DNA of 64,000 nucleotides from Gryllus longicercus (Eukaryota > Arthropoda > Insecta > Orthoptera > Gryllidae), in assembly GCA_038098605.1 (NCBI GenBank), contig JAZDUA010000090.1:1-64000 (forward strand). The letters run 5' to 3'. The notes under the pieces are model-generated. The model did not search any database. It had not been told where the DNA came from and saw nothing but the letters and a program-made list of their open reading frames with translations. Shown here in pieces: positions 22,445 through 34,149 of this stretch. A program made the position numbers and the translations under genes. Position 1 is the first letter of the stretch. Every line of letters begins with the position of its first letter.

Positions 22445-23380
22445 AATAATTGTATATGACCTCATTTCAATATCTGTTCTTAAAATACACATTTCAATAA
22501 GAAAAGCTTTTCTATCTTCAATAGTTGCGGTAGGTAAACGTCAAATAAGTTTAAATTTCTCCAATTTTCGAAAAATCAGGGATTTCAAAAATAAAACTGG
22601 TCGATTGTGATTTCTATAAATGGCTACCTCTAGCTGTCTTTTATGCACTTAACTACACTAAAACCAGACACAACTACAAAAATTGCCCATCAGACTTAGT
22701 GGTCGTGTTAGTGAACGTATGCTATAACTATAGTATATATTTCGCAGATATCTACGTGTCGTTTATGCTGAACGCTAGTTGCTTGCAGGTTTATTGCCAG
22801 ATGGTAGTCGCCAACAATTTAAGATATTGTATATTCCATTCAAGTCATGAAATAGATGCCAGCAGGTCAAATCAGTTGAGCGACTTCGGGTATTGCGAAG
22901 GGAATTGCAGTGACCGAGATAAACGACGCGGCGACACGCCACGTTGTGTACGAGGGTCACTAATGCTATTTGCGCCCTGCGTGTGGAGCGAGAAATGTGT
23001 TGATGTTACTATAGTGCACGACTCCTCTATTTGTAGCGTTCTAGTGTTCATTTTTGTACGTACAGATTCCTTGCAATTCCGTGGCTGTGTGTAAACCATT
23101 CCAACAATTTCGTATGTATGTTATGAGGCGATTTTGAAGAGCAAAAAGGGGAATATTATTCCCTTAAGAAAAAATAAATATATATCGTTTATCGAGTGTC
23201 AAATCTGTGACCAGAACAAATCATGGGGCCCTCATATTTGCTGTGAGCCTTATTTAATATTACTTAGTGATTGGCTAAACAGAAATTCGCAACATTTGCC
23301 TTTTGCGATTTCCATGGCATAGAGGGAACTAAAGGACCACTCTAAAGACTGTTGTTTTTGCATCATCAAAGTTGTTGGAA
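22445..23380. other. Spacer with an unassigned 131-codon plus frame
   Basis: The frame at 22699-23094 (GTG start) is Cys- and Val-rich with no recognised motif. Overlapping minus frames weaken the case. No gene called. Confidence 0.3.
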
Positions 23381-23384
23381 TCGT

Positions 23385-24530
23385 AAGCATGGTCAAGATG
23401 AACACCCAATATCGCAACCTCCCTTCAGCCATCAGACTCCTCAGCGACGACCTTCCAATCCCGGCAGCACCGGACAATTGGAGTTTGCATTTCGAAAACT
23501 CTGGTGCTGAAGATATAAACGTAGGTACCAAAAAGGACGGCATTGAAGACCAAGATTTCGGTGGAAAATCTATAGAATGTTATAGAATCAATGTTAGTAC
23601 GAAAATATATATTGTTGAAGAAATAAACTTGTCGTTAAATCAGGGAGAATTGTTGGCGTCTCGATTATAGAGTTGAAACTTCCTTGAGAAGAAAACTAGA
23701 ATTATTATATTTTGCCGACAGGAACAAAATCTCCGTTGCCTGTTCTCAAAAGAAGCAATCTAAAATATTGTACTTATATTGATGCATTACTGAGTACTTT
23801 GGAGGACCAAATGATCCCAAGAAACAAAGTTTACTTATAGATTCCTCTGAATTAGATTATATTAGAATTAGTTTAGACTTGTAGATTCCTCTAAAGTCGG
23901 GCTTCTTCATATCGGAAATGAGCAAAAGCAATTTCTCTTACATATGAAGCCCAAATAAACGATGAATATGGGCTGCATGAAACATTTTTTTATTTAAGAT
24001 ACAATACCAGTAGTATTCATGGAATGCATGCGGCGAATTAAAAGTTGTCGCATTTTTGTTAGGCCTCAAACAAGGATACACTAAATTGTTGTTTTCTATG
24101 CGAGTAGGATAGCTGAGATCCCAAACATCATTTTGTGAAGAAGCACATGTCCCAACGACTTCTCATTTCTGGACAAAAAATAAAACTTTGCAACCCCTTG
24201 TAATGCTTCATCCTGTGTTCCTCCCTTGCACATCAAACGTGGATTGATGAAACCTTTTGTGAAGGTGATGGATAAAAGTGGGCAAGGTTTCCCGTACTTG
24301 AAGACCAAATTATCGACGATCAGTAAGGCGAAAATAAAGAAGGGTATATTTATTGGAACACAAATGAAGGAGCTTATAAGGTATCATGACTTCAAGGCAA
24401 TTTGAATAGTGTAGAAAAGGCTGCATGGATGTCGCTTCAAAGGGTTAGACTTCTTTCTTGACAATCTCGGTGCTATGAGCGACAAACACGGTGAGTGATT
24501 CCACCAAGATTTTGTAACTATGTAAATATT
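23385..24530 (+). pseudogene. Decayed copy of a multi-copy uncharacterised insect protein (probably transposon-borne)
   Basis: Protein-like blocks occur in the order expected for a repeated insect protein family I recall only as uncharacterised. NLPSAIRLLSDDLPIPAAP lies near 23415, QGELLASRL near 23645, then a Cys-poor middle, then FLLGLKQGYTKLLFSMRVG near 24055-24110. A KVMDKSGQGFPYLKTKLSTI stretch is near 24260-24320, IKKGIFIGTQMKELI near 24333-24380, and NLGAMSDKHGE near 24460-24495. Many stops and frameshifts separate them, so it is dead. No target duplication or terminal repeat was found. Family assignment rests on remembered motif order and should be checked by search. Confidence 0.5.
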
Positions 24531-24929
24531 TTACATGGAAAAATGGAATAAAACTATGCTCTAAGACTATTGCTAGGCTCTAAAAAGGATATACTCAAAC
24601 TAAAGAGGTAAATAATCGTTCATAATTATTTTGATTGAGATTATTATACGTAAGTAAAAAAGTACACACTGTAGTTAAGTTATTGGTTTTCTTTATTGTC
24701 TATTACAAAGAAACCTTGCCAGTTACAATTAAATGCTCCACAAATTTAATAGCACCATTTCCCATAAGTAACAGTCATTATATTCCATTTAACACACAAA
24801 AAGTTAAATTTTGTTGACTACTGTAATCAGACCTACATTCATAAGCCACTCCTACCACCATAAAGCTCCCGAAGATCAGAGTTAAGTCTACAAATGTTGA
24901 TCCATGTTTTCAAAACAATTGAAAATGTT

Positions 24930-25275
24930 GAGGCTTTATGTAAAGTACCCTCAAAAATTAAAATATCCATATAAACTCATAGGGGGTCCAGTTCTTTTAA
25001 ATTGGTTGATGAACTTCAATTTGAAGGAAATCGACTGAACGGTTTAGGTAAATAGCTTTGGCTACAGACAGACCGATAGATGGTCGTTTTGCGCAAATCG
25101 AGTTTTCGGTACAAGAACCTACAAAACAGTGGTTCTTTCGACACAAAGTTTTAGACGAAGTAATTCACTACATATAGGAACAACATTGATTCACTTCATC
25201 GTTACCATGGCACGGTAATAACTGTTTTTCTGTAAAAAAAGCGGTTTTTTGGTGGACGATTAAAATTCTTTTTCT
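24930..25275 (-). repeat. Repeat E copy 3 (-)
   Basis: The reverse complement reads GTAGTGAATTACTTCGTC, a GGTTCTTGTACCGAAAACTC-type stretch, GATTTGCGCAAAACG and TCGGTCTGTCTG. A TTTTGAGGGTACTTTACAT block follows further on. It aligns with the other copies. Confidence 0.6.
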
Positions 25276-25279
25276 TCTT

Positions 25280-25900
25280 ACGAAGTAAGGCAAGAAAGTA
25301 AAAAGAATTGTGACGGCTTTTGAGACTATAACTGAAAAGCACTACAATCGGTTTGATGATGATGAGCAATAACGGCCATAGATGTTGAATGTTTTGTAAA
25401 AATACATTCTGAACAAATTATGTGTTGAAATGCAACTTTAGTTTTCTTGGAATCTGTGAACTACAATTATTGCCTTTATATTACTGTCTACTAAAGACAG
25501 TAGTACAACAACTTCGACGTGGCATTCCTTTCCTGGTGAAGGATAGAAATAAATTTAAGAACTAACAACGATGTCTTAATAAAAACTGTTTTCTTTCTGT
25601 GAGAGCAAAAATTGAGTAGAGTTATTAGAATTTATTTAGAAAATTATTTATTAGAATTGATCAATAGGCAAATTAGAATAATTTCCTTAGCATTTTTATT
25701 TTAATTATTGCTGAAAAAAGCTTCATGAGTCCCTTTACCGATGCAAATAAGTTTCTCGGGAGAAAAATGGGTCTCGTTTTCATGTTGCTAACCTCAGTTT
25801 TGTGAAACATTTTTATCATTCTTTTATTTAAAGCTAAAACCTTTGGAAGAGATTCTGGAGCTCAAGAAAACGTGCGGAGATGGTACTTCTCCACCATACG
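25280..25900. other. AT-rich spacer
   Basis: No gene supported. Confidence 0.45.
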
Positions 25901-25902
25901 TC

Positions 25903-25945
25903 ACATACATACATACATACATACATACATACATACATACATACA
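25903..25945. repeat. (CATA)n microsatellite
   Basis: About ten perfect CATA units. Confidence 0.95.
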
Positions 25946-26039
25946 GAGTTTACTGTTCTTTGTCTAAATAAATCAATTAACTGTATGAACTAAACTCGTC
26001 TCTCCGTGTATTTTGGCGACAACTCAGTGTCACGCGGCT

Positions 26040-26440
26040 GGACTCCATACGGTGCGTGTTACTGCGTGGAACGGGCAACTGGAGGCGATGTCTGCAACGC
26101 GTTGCGTCTGCAGGCGGCAGGAGAGACCGCGGGGAGGAGAGGCGGGGCCGGCGCGGTGACCACAGGCCAGGGCGCCCTCATGCTTGGCCGGCCACATCAC
26201 ACGGCACGGGGCGGCGGCGGCGGCGGCGGCGGCGGCGTCCCGGCGTGCGGGGCGCCCTCATTTGCGGTGGGCGGAGGCGGCGGTCACGCCTGGCGCCTCG
26301 CCGGCCGACCGTCCGCTTGCCCACCGCCCACCGCCCTCCGCCCTCCGCTCACTCGCCCGCCCGCGTTCAAGGAGACCTGACGCCTCGCCGCTGGCCCTCT
26401 TAGATCCCTCGGCGCTCGCCAAGAAGGTTGAGGGTGCGGT
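26040..26440. promoter_or_regulatory. CpG islet with (GGC)n run
   Basis: A CpG-dense, GC-rich block with an uninterrupted (GGC)n run (about 26210-26237) and mirrored GC-rich flanks. Three overlapping plus frames and one minus frame cross it, none with protein character. Candidate CpG-island regulatory DNA. Confidence 0.33.
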
Positions 26441-26832
26441 GTCCTATTCGTGGGACGTTGCTGCAGCGGCTTGGGATGTTCTTGGCTGACGTCGTGTGAG
26501 GTTGTCGTCAAAGGGTATCAAGTGAACTGCTTTTTAAGTTTCGGTCTAGTGGATATAGCGTTTTGTGTAATGGGAGTGAATGTGATCACACGCTCAGTTT
26601 ACTACCGGAATGAATTCACGACAAAAGTCCAACTCTCTACAACGTAGGATGTTTTGGCGGTTGGCAATCCTAAGTGATTTGTTTACTTCTTGCACAACCG
26701 TTAAATCATCTATCAGCTGCTTACCCATCTCATAGAACTATTTTTTAACAGATCAATGTTATTAGGAACATGAAACAGGACTAGAGCGAAATAGAAATTC
26801 TCATTTCTACTGCTCTCTAACAAAAAACATAG

Positions 26833-26833
<1 letters not shown>

Positions 26834-26867
<34 letters not shown>

Positions 26868-26911
26868 TATTATTATTATTGTTATTATTATTATTGTTAT
26901 TATTATTATTT
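26834..26911. repeat. (TTA)n microsatellite with TTG interruptions
   Basis: About 26 TTA units with two GTT interruptions. Confidence 0.95.
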
Positions 26912-27228
26912 TATGTGTATGTCTGTGTGTGTGCTGCATACATATATTGTACAGATGTAATCACAATACAAATAATGGACATAATTTGAACCTACTTACG
27001 TCAACTGAAGTCTTTTCACAGAATTTTTTTCAGGAGTTTAATCTTTTCCCCTGTATTTAACTTGAAGATTTGAAGTGGTCAGAATCATTTCACCAATAAT
27101 ACCGAATTTCCCGTTTTCTTTACGGAACATAGCAATATACGGTCCATTTCTAATGACTGTTCTGTCGGTGACAATCGTCCTGTCTTAGTATAAACCATGA
27201 GAATGATTTTCCAAAACACTCGCCTGTA

Positions 27229-27680
27229 GAGATGGCTCAGGGCATCAACTGATGTCACTGCAGTTCCTCTGACAGGGAGGTTCTAGGTTCGAGTTCCGAC
27301 GGGGGCAGGATTTCGACACTAACTTGTCAGCTAGGCCGAGTTTAGTCGCCGTCTGGAGAAGAATTCTAGCGATCGGCTGCTCTGATCGATAGTTTTCCGT
27401 GGTTTCTCCGATTAACATCACGCAAATGCCTGAACAGAACCCTAACAAAAGCGCCACGGACCGTGCGCGATCTTTCCTTCCCATTCTTTGTTCTATCACA
27501 CATTTACATGCACTACACTACAATACCTGCCTGCCGAGAGACCAGTCGGGAGCTTAGTGCTTGTCCCGGCTGGGGCGGTTCCCCGCTGGTGGGAGGTACC
27601 TGGTTGGGAAAATCCCCGCTAGCTGACGGTAGGTTGGCGCCGCATCTCGCCATACACCGCGAAGACCACCACCACCTCCC
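27229..27680 (+). mobile_element. SINE family B copy
   Basis: The tRNA-like head has an A box ATGGCTCAGGGCATC and a B box GGTTCGAGTTCC (about 27292-27303). A long body continues through CTGGAGAAGAATTCTAGCG, CGGACCGTGCGCGA and GAGACCAGTCGGGAGCTTAG. The tail is (ACC)n-rich (GACCACCACCACC). It matches 56524-56965 throughout, giving an unusually long SINE of about 440 bp. Confidence 0.75.
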
Positions 27681-27924
27681 GACAAAAAACATGAACCAAA
27701 CGTACAAGACTAATGACCAAGTAGTTGACCCGCCCGGAATCAATAACAATCAGTCAATCCTAAGCACTCTCTGGGCCATACATGCTGTGGCACTTGCGCA
27801 TTAAATATTAACGGGTACTTCTAAGCCAATTCTTGGTGGATATTATTCGTTAAAGCATGATATCTGTTCCTGTGCCGAGATCCAGTTACGTGTGCTTCAC
27901 ATGTGCTGACTGATGAAATTGGAG

Positions 27925-28160
27925 ACAGACTGAGAGATGGGTGGACGGGCAAATGTTCGGTCAGACGTTTTGGAGTAAACCAATTTTGCGGCATCAGGGA
28001 CCCTTAAAACTTGAATTCCGTCTGCACAATGTGCTAGAGTAAATAATTTGCTACTTATATAAAAAATAATTATCAACTTTTTCGGTTTTAAGAGCAAATT
28101 ATACTTTTCTGCCAAAGAATTGCGATGTTCGCTGCAGGATGACATAACTTTCTCGATAAT
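27925..28160 (-). repeat. Repeat E copy 4 (-)
   Basis: The reverse complement contains TTTTAAGGGTCCCTGATGCC, GCAAAATTGGTTTACTCCAA and AACGTCTGACCG. This is close to copy 1 at 5070-5110, so these two are the best-matched heads in the window. Confidence 0.68.
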
Positions 28161-28609
28161 ACGTTGTAACCTACCGTGTAAATCAGATTAGCTGTTACCA
28201 AACCTAAGATATTATTCGTTAGATACACACTATCTAGCTCGCAACAATTGAAATGAATTAACGCCTGATTTTTAAAGAATGCATTTTCGCTTGGACATTA
28301 GAAGTTTATATAAATCCTGTCGGCTTCCAGCCACCGGGTATAAAACATTCCTTAATACTTAAAAATTAACTTACGATTACATCGCACAACTTGTGATTAT
28401 TCAACCACACATACTTTGTCGCTTTATTTGTAGCGGATAAGCAATATTATCTTTTAACTTCCTCTTCACGATAAAACAGTTTCACATAGCGACATAAAGA
28501 AAGACCTCCATAAATGTCTCAAGCTCTACTGGAACACTACGTGGTATAATTTTCATAGTCACTTCCACCAAAACAGAACAATTATTTTTGATCATGACGC
28601 TCGTCTACT

Positions 28610-28765
28610 TCAAACAAGAAAAGAAGAAACTACTCTTTCAAGACTTCACATAGGACGTCCACTCACATCTGTTCAAGAAAGAATCTCCACCACTTTGTAT
28701 ATCATGTAACATCCCAATAACTATACAACTTAATTTAATAGACTGCGCAGTGTATTCAGTTACTT
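28610..28765 (+). pseudogene. LINE fragment, post-RNase H zinc-knuckle region
   Basis: Two adjoining frames read RKEETTLSRLHIGR, then THSHLFKKESPPLCISC, then PITIQLNLIDC. This reproduces the conserved end of Jockey/I-like ORF2 (RREE..L.RLRIGHT.LTH.....E.PP.C..C...LT..H.L..C). One frameshift separates the halves. Only this piece remains. Confidence 0.6.
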
Positions 28766-29039
28766 ACGACACATAAACTTTCAAATTGTCTTTCCAAATT
28801 ACTAACGGAAACATATCACGTTTATAATGTCTTCAAATTTCTAAAGGTTATAAAATCATTTGATGAATAGTAAATAATTGTATAAATCATCGTTAATGGC
28901 CTCACAGTTCGTGCGATAAAAAAATAAAGTTTATTAAAAAAATATTTCCAACCTGAAAAAAATCTCCAAGCTTGAATTCTAACTTAGATCCTTAGAGTTA
29001 GAACACTATTCACGTCACCACTACACGACTTGCCTCACA

Positions 29040-30115
29040 ACTAAACTCTACCTTCCCGAAGCTTCAAAAATGAATATTTGCATTTGAGATATTCAAAACT
29101 TCAGAGATTTTCATTAATACCATAAAGAGATCTGTCATTAACATTGTAGTTTTAGAATATTAATATTCTGTTACAATATTCGAAAACACAGAGTTCGCCG
29201 AAAATTGAACCAGCGTAAATCTTTAAACACTCTTCGCTATATCCTGAGAATAGGGTAAAAAACAGTTTGAAACAGTTTTTCTTACAAATTGAATTGTCTT
29301 CAAGCAGAAATTATGTGCAAACTCTTCTTTTCTCAAAACATTGTACTCGATCTTATTACTTTAAATATTTCATATTTTAGAGCACATTTCATTTAAGAAA
29401 AAAATCTCTAATATTTAAATTATTATTGTACTAGAATATTAATCTTTTGTAATTTTAAAAATACAGCGAATTTTAAAAACACAGGGAGTTCGCCGAAAAG
29501 AGGACGACCACCACCACTTTCTTTATCGGCCTTTTCTACATTCGAGGAAAAAATTAAAGAGAAAATTAGCACAATTTTTTAGAAAACAATTATTAAAATT
29601 TGCCTACATTGCAAGAAAAATGACAAAAAAACTACCCTTAGTTTTTAGTAAAAATTGACACGGCATTATTTAAGGATCTGTCTCTGATGATCATATTTTG
29701 TTCAGGTGCAGTTAATTTTCAATATAATAATTGTAAGAAAATCGAAAAAATGTTGACTTTTTTAATTTTCGAAAATTCAGATATTTCTTCTAAAATGAGA
29801 TCTGTTTCAGTTTAAGCGTTCTGTACGCTTTTGGAAGAAAGAAGTTTAATCAATAAATGTAGAGCCGTTTTTGAGGAAATATTAAAAAAGGCACTATAGC
29901 TTCAAATGAAGTACCCCAAAAATTAAAATGTTAATATCAGAATATTCATATCGTTTTCGATATCAGAAATCCACAAAACGTAGATTCGGACAGGAGAAGG
30001 CGATAGAAGAAGTAATTTACTACTTTGTAAACAAGATTTATTTCTGTTTTCGATTCCACAGATATCAAAACAAGATTTCTCTTGTAAACTGCCTATTTCT
30101 GCCGCAGCATTACAA
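29040..30115 (-). repeat. Repeat E copy 5 (-), with ~300-bp units
   Basis: The minus-strand head near 30115-29950 has CTGCGGCAGAAA, GTAGTAAATTACTTC and ATATCGAAAACG. Unit-type sequence (CTCAAAAACGGCTCTACATT) lies near 29870. Further along, the block AACACAG(G)GAGTTCGCCGAAAA and its flank occur twice, near 29180 and 29478, about 298 bp apart. This is the same period as copies 1 and 6. Confidence 0.5.
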
Positions 30116-30239
30116 TTATCTTTTAGTGCATAAATAATAGTTTCCTTCCTAATGCGTGAATATAGATATTGGCGAGAAAATGAAAAGAACTTTAGAGAAG
30201 TCATAACCGAAAAGTATTTCATATGCACTTTACGGAAAA

Positions 30240-31260
30240 TCAAAAACCTCGAAAATATTGTTCTATGCCGATCTTATTGTACAAAACTGATGAAATGAAG
30301 GGGGGTTACAATTTATAAGACAACAGAATCACTATTCATTACTTACTTTCTAATTTAAACGTTTTTCTGAAAGTGTAATTGAATTAGTATACATTTATCA
30401 AACATAACATCGCGTTTATTTAGATACAGTCACTAACGAACTTTAGAAATGGTCCATCTCCAAACTCATAATACTCGCTGTTTTCGTTTCTCCAAATATA
30501 ACCTCAACTCCCTAACTTAACCGCAAAGATGCCCTTGTATTGCAGTTGGGCTTGAAAATGAGGTATTGAACAAATAAGAGCAAATAAGCGTTCATTCTAT
30601 TAATTTGATGATTTTATTAAAATGTAGTGGTTACCATGAAACTAGTAAATAATAGCAAGCGATACACGTCTGCGCTAAGTATCAAACAATCTTTTTACGA
30701 AACCTTTTAATGTTTTAAAAATAACGATGAAGATTATTTGTGTTGTATTGCATATAGTATTGCGTAAGTTATGGAATAGAATGTGAAAATCCATATCCTC
30801 TAGACGCAAATTGCATTGGGTCAAAAAATGTATGGAGGAATCTGTGGGATTTTCAGAAAGAAGTATTAAGATAAGAGTAAATAATAGGGAAAAGGGAATG
30901 GAAACTAGTTCACTATATAATTTACCATTAATTCACTAATAATTTATATATAGCAAGGTTCTTTTTTAATAGTTGGGAAAAATTTGTTATGTTACCTAAC
31001 ATGTGACGAAAATGTATAATTCGTTAGGTAGAAATAGTTTCTACACTTCAATTGACTTAAGTTTAAGTTAAAGTTGGAATTAATAAATAGTAACTCGACC
31101 TTTTCATTACCAGACTGAAGACTGACTTACTTTTCATTACCAGACTGACCCTCGGGAAACCTGTCGAGTCATGAAAAGGAACTTTTGGCGATATTTTATT
31201 CGAGGCCTTTTTTTACTTTCCCGTATATATACGTATATATGGAGTAATATACGTAGTATA
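30240..31260. other. AT-rich spacer with a 30-bp tandem duplication
   Basis: ACTTTTCATTACCAGACTGA occurs twice 30 bp apart (about 31100-31150). Otherwise no gene or element recognised. Confidence 0.5.
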
Positions 31261-32225
31261 GGGAAAGTTATGAAATGCTGCGCAAAAAAACGTGGAATTT
31301 TGGCAGAGGAAAATCTTTGCCGGGCTCTGATAACAAAAAAGTGGATAAATACAGTTGATAAATTAAGAAAACAATCTTCTAACACGTGGTGAAGCCAGAC
31401 TCTCTGTTTTGTATGTCCTTGACACCGTGTGTCCGTCCGTCCGTCCGTCCGTCCGTCCGTCCGTCCGTCCGTCCGTCCGTCTGTCTGTCTGTCCATCCTC
31501 AACACCACTAGCGCCTAAACCATATGTACGATATTTTTCCAAACTGGATATTGCACGGTAGATCTGGCTTCACACAACATGCCGCAATTTTGGGAAAAAA
31601 AGTTCTTGAAACTTTCGGTAAAGATAGTGCTAAATGTACTCTAGGCGATGAAATATACACAATGTTTCTCTAATCTTTATTTTTTCAAATTAAAAAACAA
31701 AGATTTTTTGCTTGTTCACACTTATATTTACATTAGCGGCGATTTGTTCACATTATTATACTTATGTGACTATAAGTATAACAATGCTCTAAATTATGCT
31801 ATTAAGCTTCTCGAAAATTCTACTATTTTCTGTAAAAACTGGCACAAAATTCCGCATTTTCAGAAAGCTCAAAAGCCGTCTTCTCATAAACAGTTCCAAA
31901 CTATTGGCTTCAAACTTCTCAAACAGGTAGTGCATATTGCACTATTTAGCGAAACGTAAAGTTCATTTTGGTATATTCTTTTTTCTTTCAAATTTACACA
32001 ATTGTAACTTTTTTTAAGATCTTTCACGCCGTTAATAAGAACATTTCCCGCAATTACTAAACGCTATTGTATTTGCGAGATGAAATGCTTCAAACAACTT
32101 AAAATGAAGATTTTTGAAAACCCAAAATTTTCTGTGAAAAAGAGCTTGAAATTTCTAATTTACAATAACGTTTAAACGCCATTTTCTTAAAAACGGCTCC
32201 AAATTTTTCAAAGGACATTGCCACT
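31260..32225 (+). repeat. Repeat E copy 6 (+), with expanded GTCC core and ~310-bp units
   Basis: The head includes TTTTGGCAGAGGAAAATC and TGTCCTTGACACCG, followed by the expanded GTCC tract. Downstream, the unit motif (ACGCCATTTTCTTAAAAACG, GCTCCAAA..) occurs at about 31855-31900 and 32160-32205, roughly 310 bp apart. CGTAAAGTTCAT near 31958 matches 5660 in copy 1. Confidence 0.62.
31431..31494. repeat. (GTCC)n/(GTCT)n microsatellite
   Basis: About 13 GTCC/GTCT units exactly where other repeat E copies have only 2-4 units. Confidence 0.95.
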
Positions 32226-32229
32226 TAGG

Positions 32230-33070
32230 ACCCGGTGTTACTGTTCTTTAATATCATTAAAATAATATGTCCCTTCTACTGTTACGAAACTGAAAAATTA
32301 AGAAAATATGCAGATGTGTACTTTGAATGGCGATAGATGACAGCTAGCAAGAGTAGGTAACAAATGTATAATAGCTGGCCGTGACCAAAGGAATGAGAAA
32401 ACTAATACGGGATCTTCTGTGCCATTTTGTAGCACTACTGAACTCCCCCCTATACTTTAGAAGGAGCAAGAGTTGCAACGTTTGAAATGCTTCTGTTAAA
32501 GTCAAAAACAAATTATGTGAAAGAATATAGGGAATTTTGTAAGTGGCGAATTGTGAGAAGGATAAGGTCACAAACACGTGCTTCTCGCTTCATTTTCCGA
32601 ACTGAATAGGCAGTACTGTCAAACAGCTTTTTTATAGATTTTCCAATAAAAATTACACGTAAAAAGTTATAAATAAAATATCAATTGATTAGTGGATGTT
32701 TTGAATGTATTTAAAACTCACTCCAATATATCTTGAGTTGAAACCTTTGCTATGTGGCTTGCTGATAGCAATTGATTTTCTTAGCTGGATGATGACGTGA
32801 CTGAAGTAAAAGCAATATATGCGTTGACAAAAGAGATCTATAAGTGATTAACCAACATTTGGCCTCGAAATTTTAATATAATGCAAGACTCCTCGGTTCA
32901 TTATCAGATGTTACATTGCGAAACGATGGTGACAGTGGAGTAACAGAAAATTCATTAAACAATGCTTTCAGGAGAATCGTTGTGTAATGAACAAATTACT
33001 TGCCGTAAAACAATAGAATAATGTGGTACTATCCTTACAGTCTCGAATTTAATAATTAATAATTTAATTT
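32230..33070. other. AT-rich spacer
   Basis: No gene supported. Confidence 0.45.
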
Positions 33071-33074
33071 ACGA

Positions 33075-33490
33075 AAATTTAATGATCCGTGGCAGCAGGC
33101 CTTGATGATAAATGACAGACGACATTATTGGCCCGCCGCCATTTGCCGTGCGGTGGCTGTTTCTGTCGCCATAACCCCATAACGCTCCCTGTTAGGCAAA
33201 CAACAGGTACTCCGCCTAATTAGCACCGGCGTCACACCCTGTTATGCATCGCATATAGGGCCAGGCGTCGTTATCAGGTGCGACCGCCGATCCGCCCGCT
33301 CCCCTCCTGCAGGTACCGCGCGTCTGCGGGCGGCGGCGGCAGCCGGCGCGAGGCTGCGACAGGACCGCGACGGCTCCTGCGACCGCAGGGCCACCCGGAA
33401 GGGCGGTGCTAATTGGGGCGATCGCTCAGCCCCTAAGGGCGATCGTGCGTCGTGGGGATATGGGGCCCACCCGGGACGGACCTGGCAATG
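33075..33490. promoter_or_regulatory. CpG islet with TAATTAG motif, candidate regulatory element
   Basis: Unique-looking GC-rich sequence includes CGCCATTTGCCGTGCGGTGG, CCATAACCCCATAACGC and CCGCCTAATTAGCACCGGCG (a homeodomain-type core in CpG-rich DNA). It also contains GGGCGATCG/CGATCGCTC blocks near 33415-33450. No frame of note. Regulatory role inferred. Confidence 0.37.
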
Positions 33491-33839
33491 GCTGTGCTGG
33501 ATCCATTGTTTTTCTGATTAAATATAACCATTACTGACTGACTGTTTAATGTGTTTTCGTGTTCAAGAACGCGAATCAAACACGACTGTTGATATCAAGT
33601 CCTCCTTTACCTCTAGCCATATTCTTACATCTTATGAAGCGGGCATGGCAGCCCGTGAAACGTTTTATATCATTTTGAAAATAACGAATAAATACTAAGA
33701 TATTCGTGTTTGAGTGTCTATAAACCAAACGATATTTAACCAAACGTTTAAGCTTTTTCGTAAAATAGGGACTTATCTTTCAGCACGTCGGTATCTTCAT
33801 GTGTTTTGACAGTGTAGAATGCAGTACAACTATCGACAA

Positions 33840-34145
33840 TCGATGCTACTAGGTAGAGGTAAAGGTACCCCCGTGCAACTGCACATAGACCGATGGGGCA
33901 GGGGGAGGAGAAGGTATGGCTCCACTTACTCGCACAAAGAGGAGGTTGTGTGGCAAGCACAACGCTCCGGCCGACTTTACCTACGGAAAAGATCCTGGTA
34001 CTCCCAGGTCAAAGAGGCTGGGCGAACTCAGAACCGCCCTGAATGGAAATCATTAGATAAGAATCCCAACTTACGTTGGGACTCGGACCTCTGTCTTTCA
34101 GGTCCATCTGTCAGCCTACCACTGAGATACCGCGGCTCCAAGAAA
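33840..34145 (-). mobile_element. tRNA-derived SINE (minus)
   Basis: Read on the minus strand from about 34143, GCGGTATCTCAGTGGTAGGC is a good A box and AGGTCCGAGTCCC an acceptable B box about 45 bp later. An unrelated ~250-bp body follows. A 111-codon plus frame across it is spurious. Confidence 0.55.
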
Positions 34146-34149
34146 AGCT

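Noticed and set aside
22699..23094. 131-codon Cys/Val-rich frame
   Set aside because: GTG start, competing minus-strand frames, no motif and no splice-site support.
31431..31494. Direct repeats resembling a CRISPR-like array
   Set aside because: Simple tetranucleotide microsatellite with no spacers, in a eukaryotic genome. No CRISPR array anywhere in the window.
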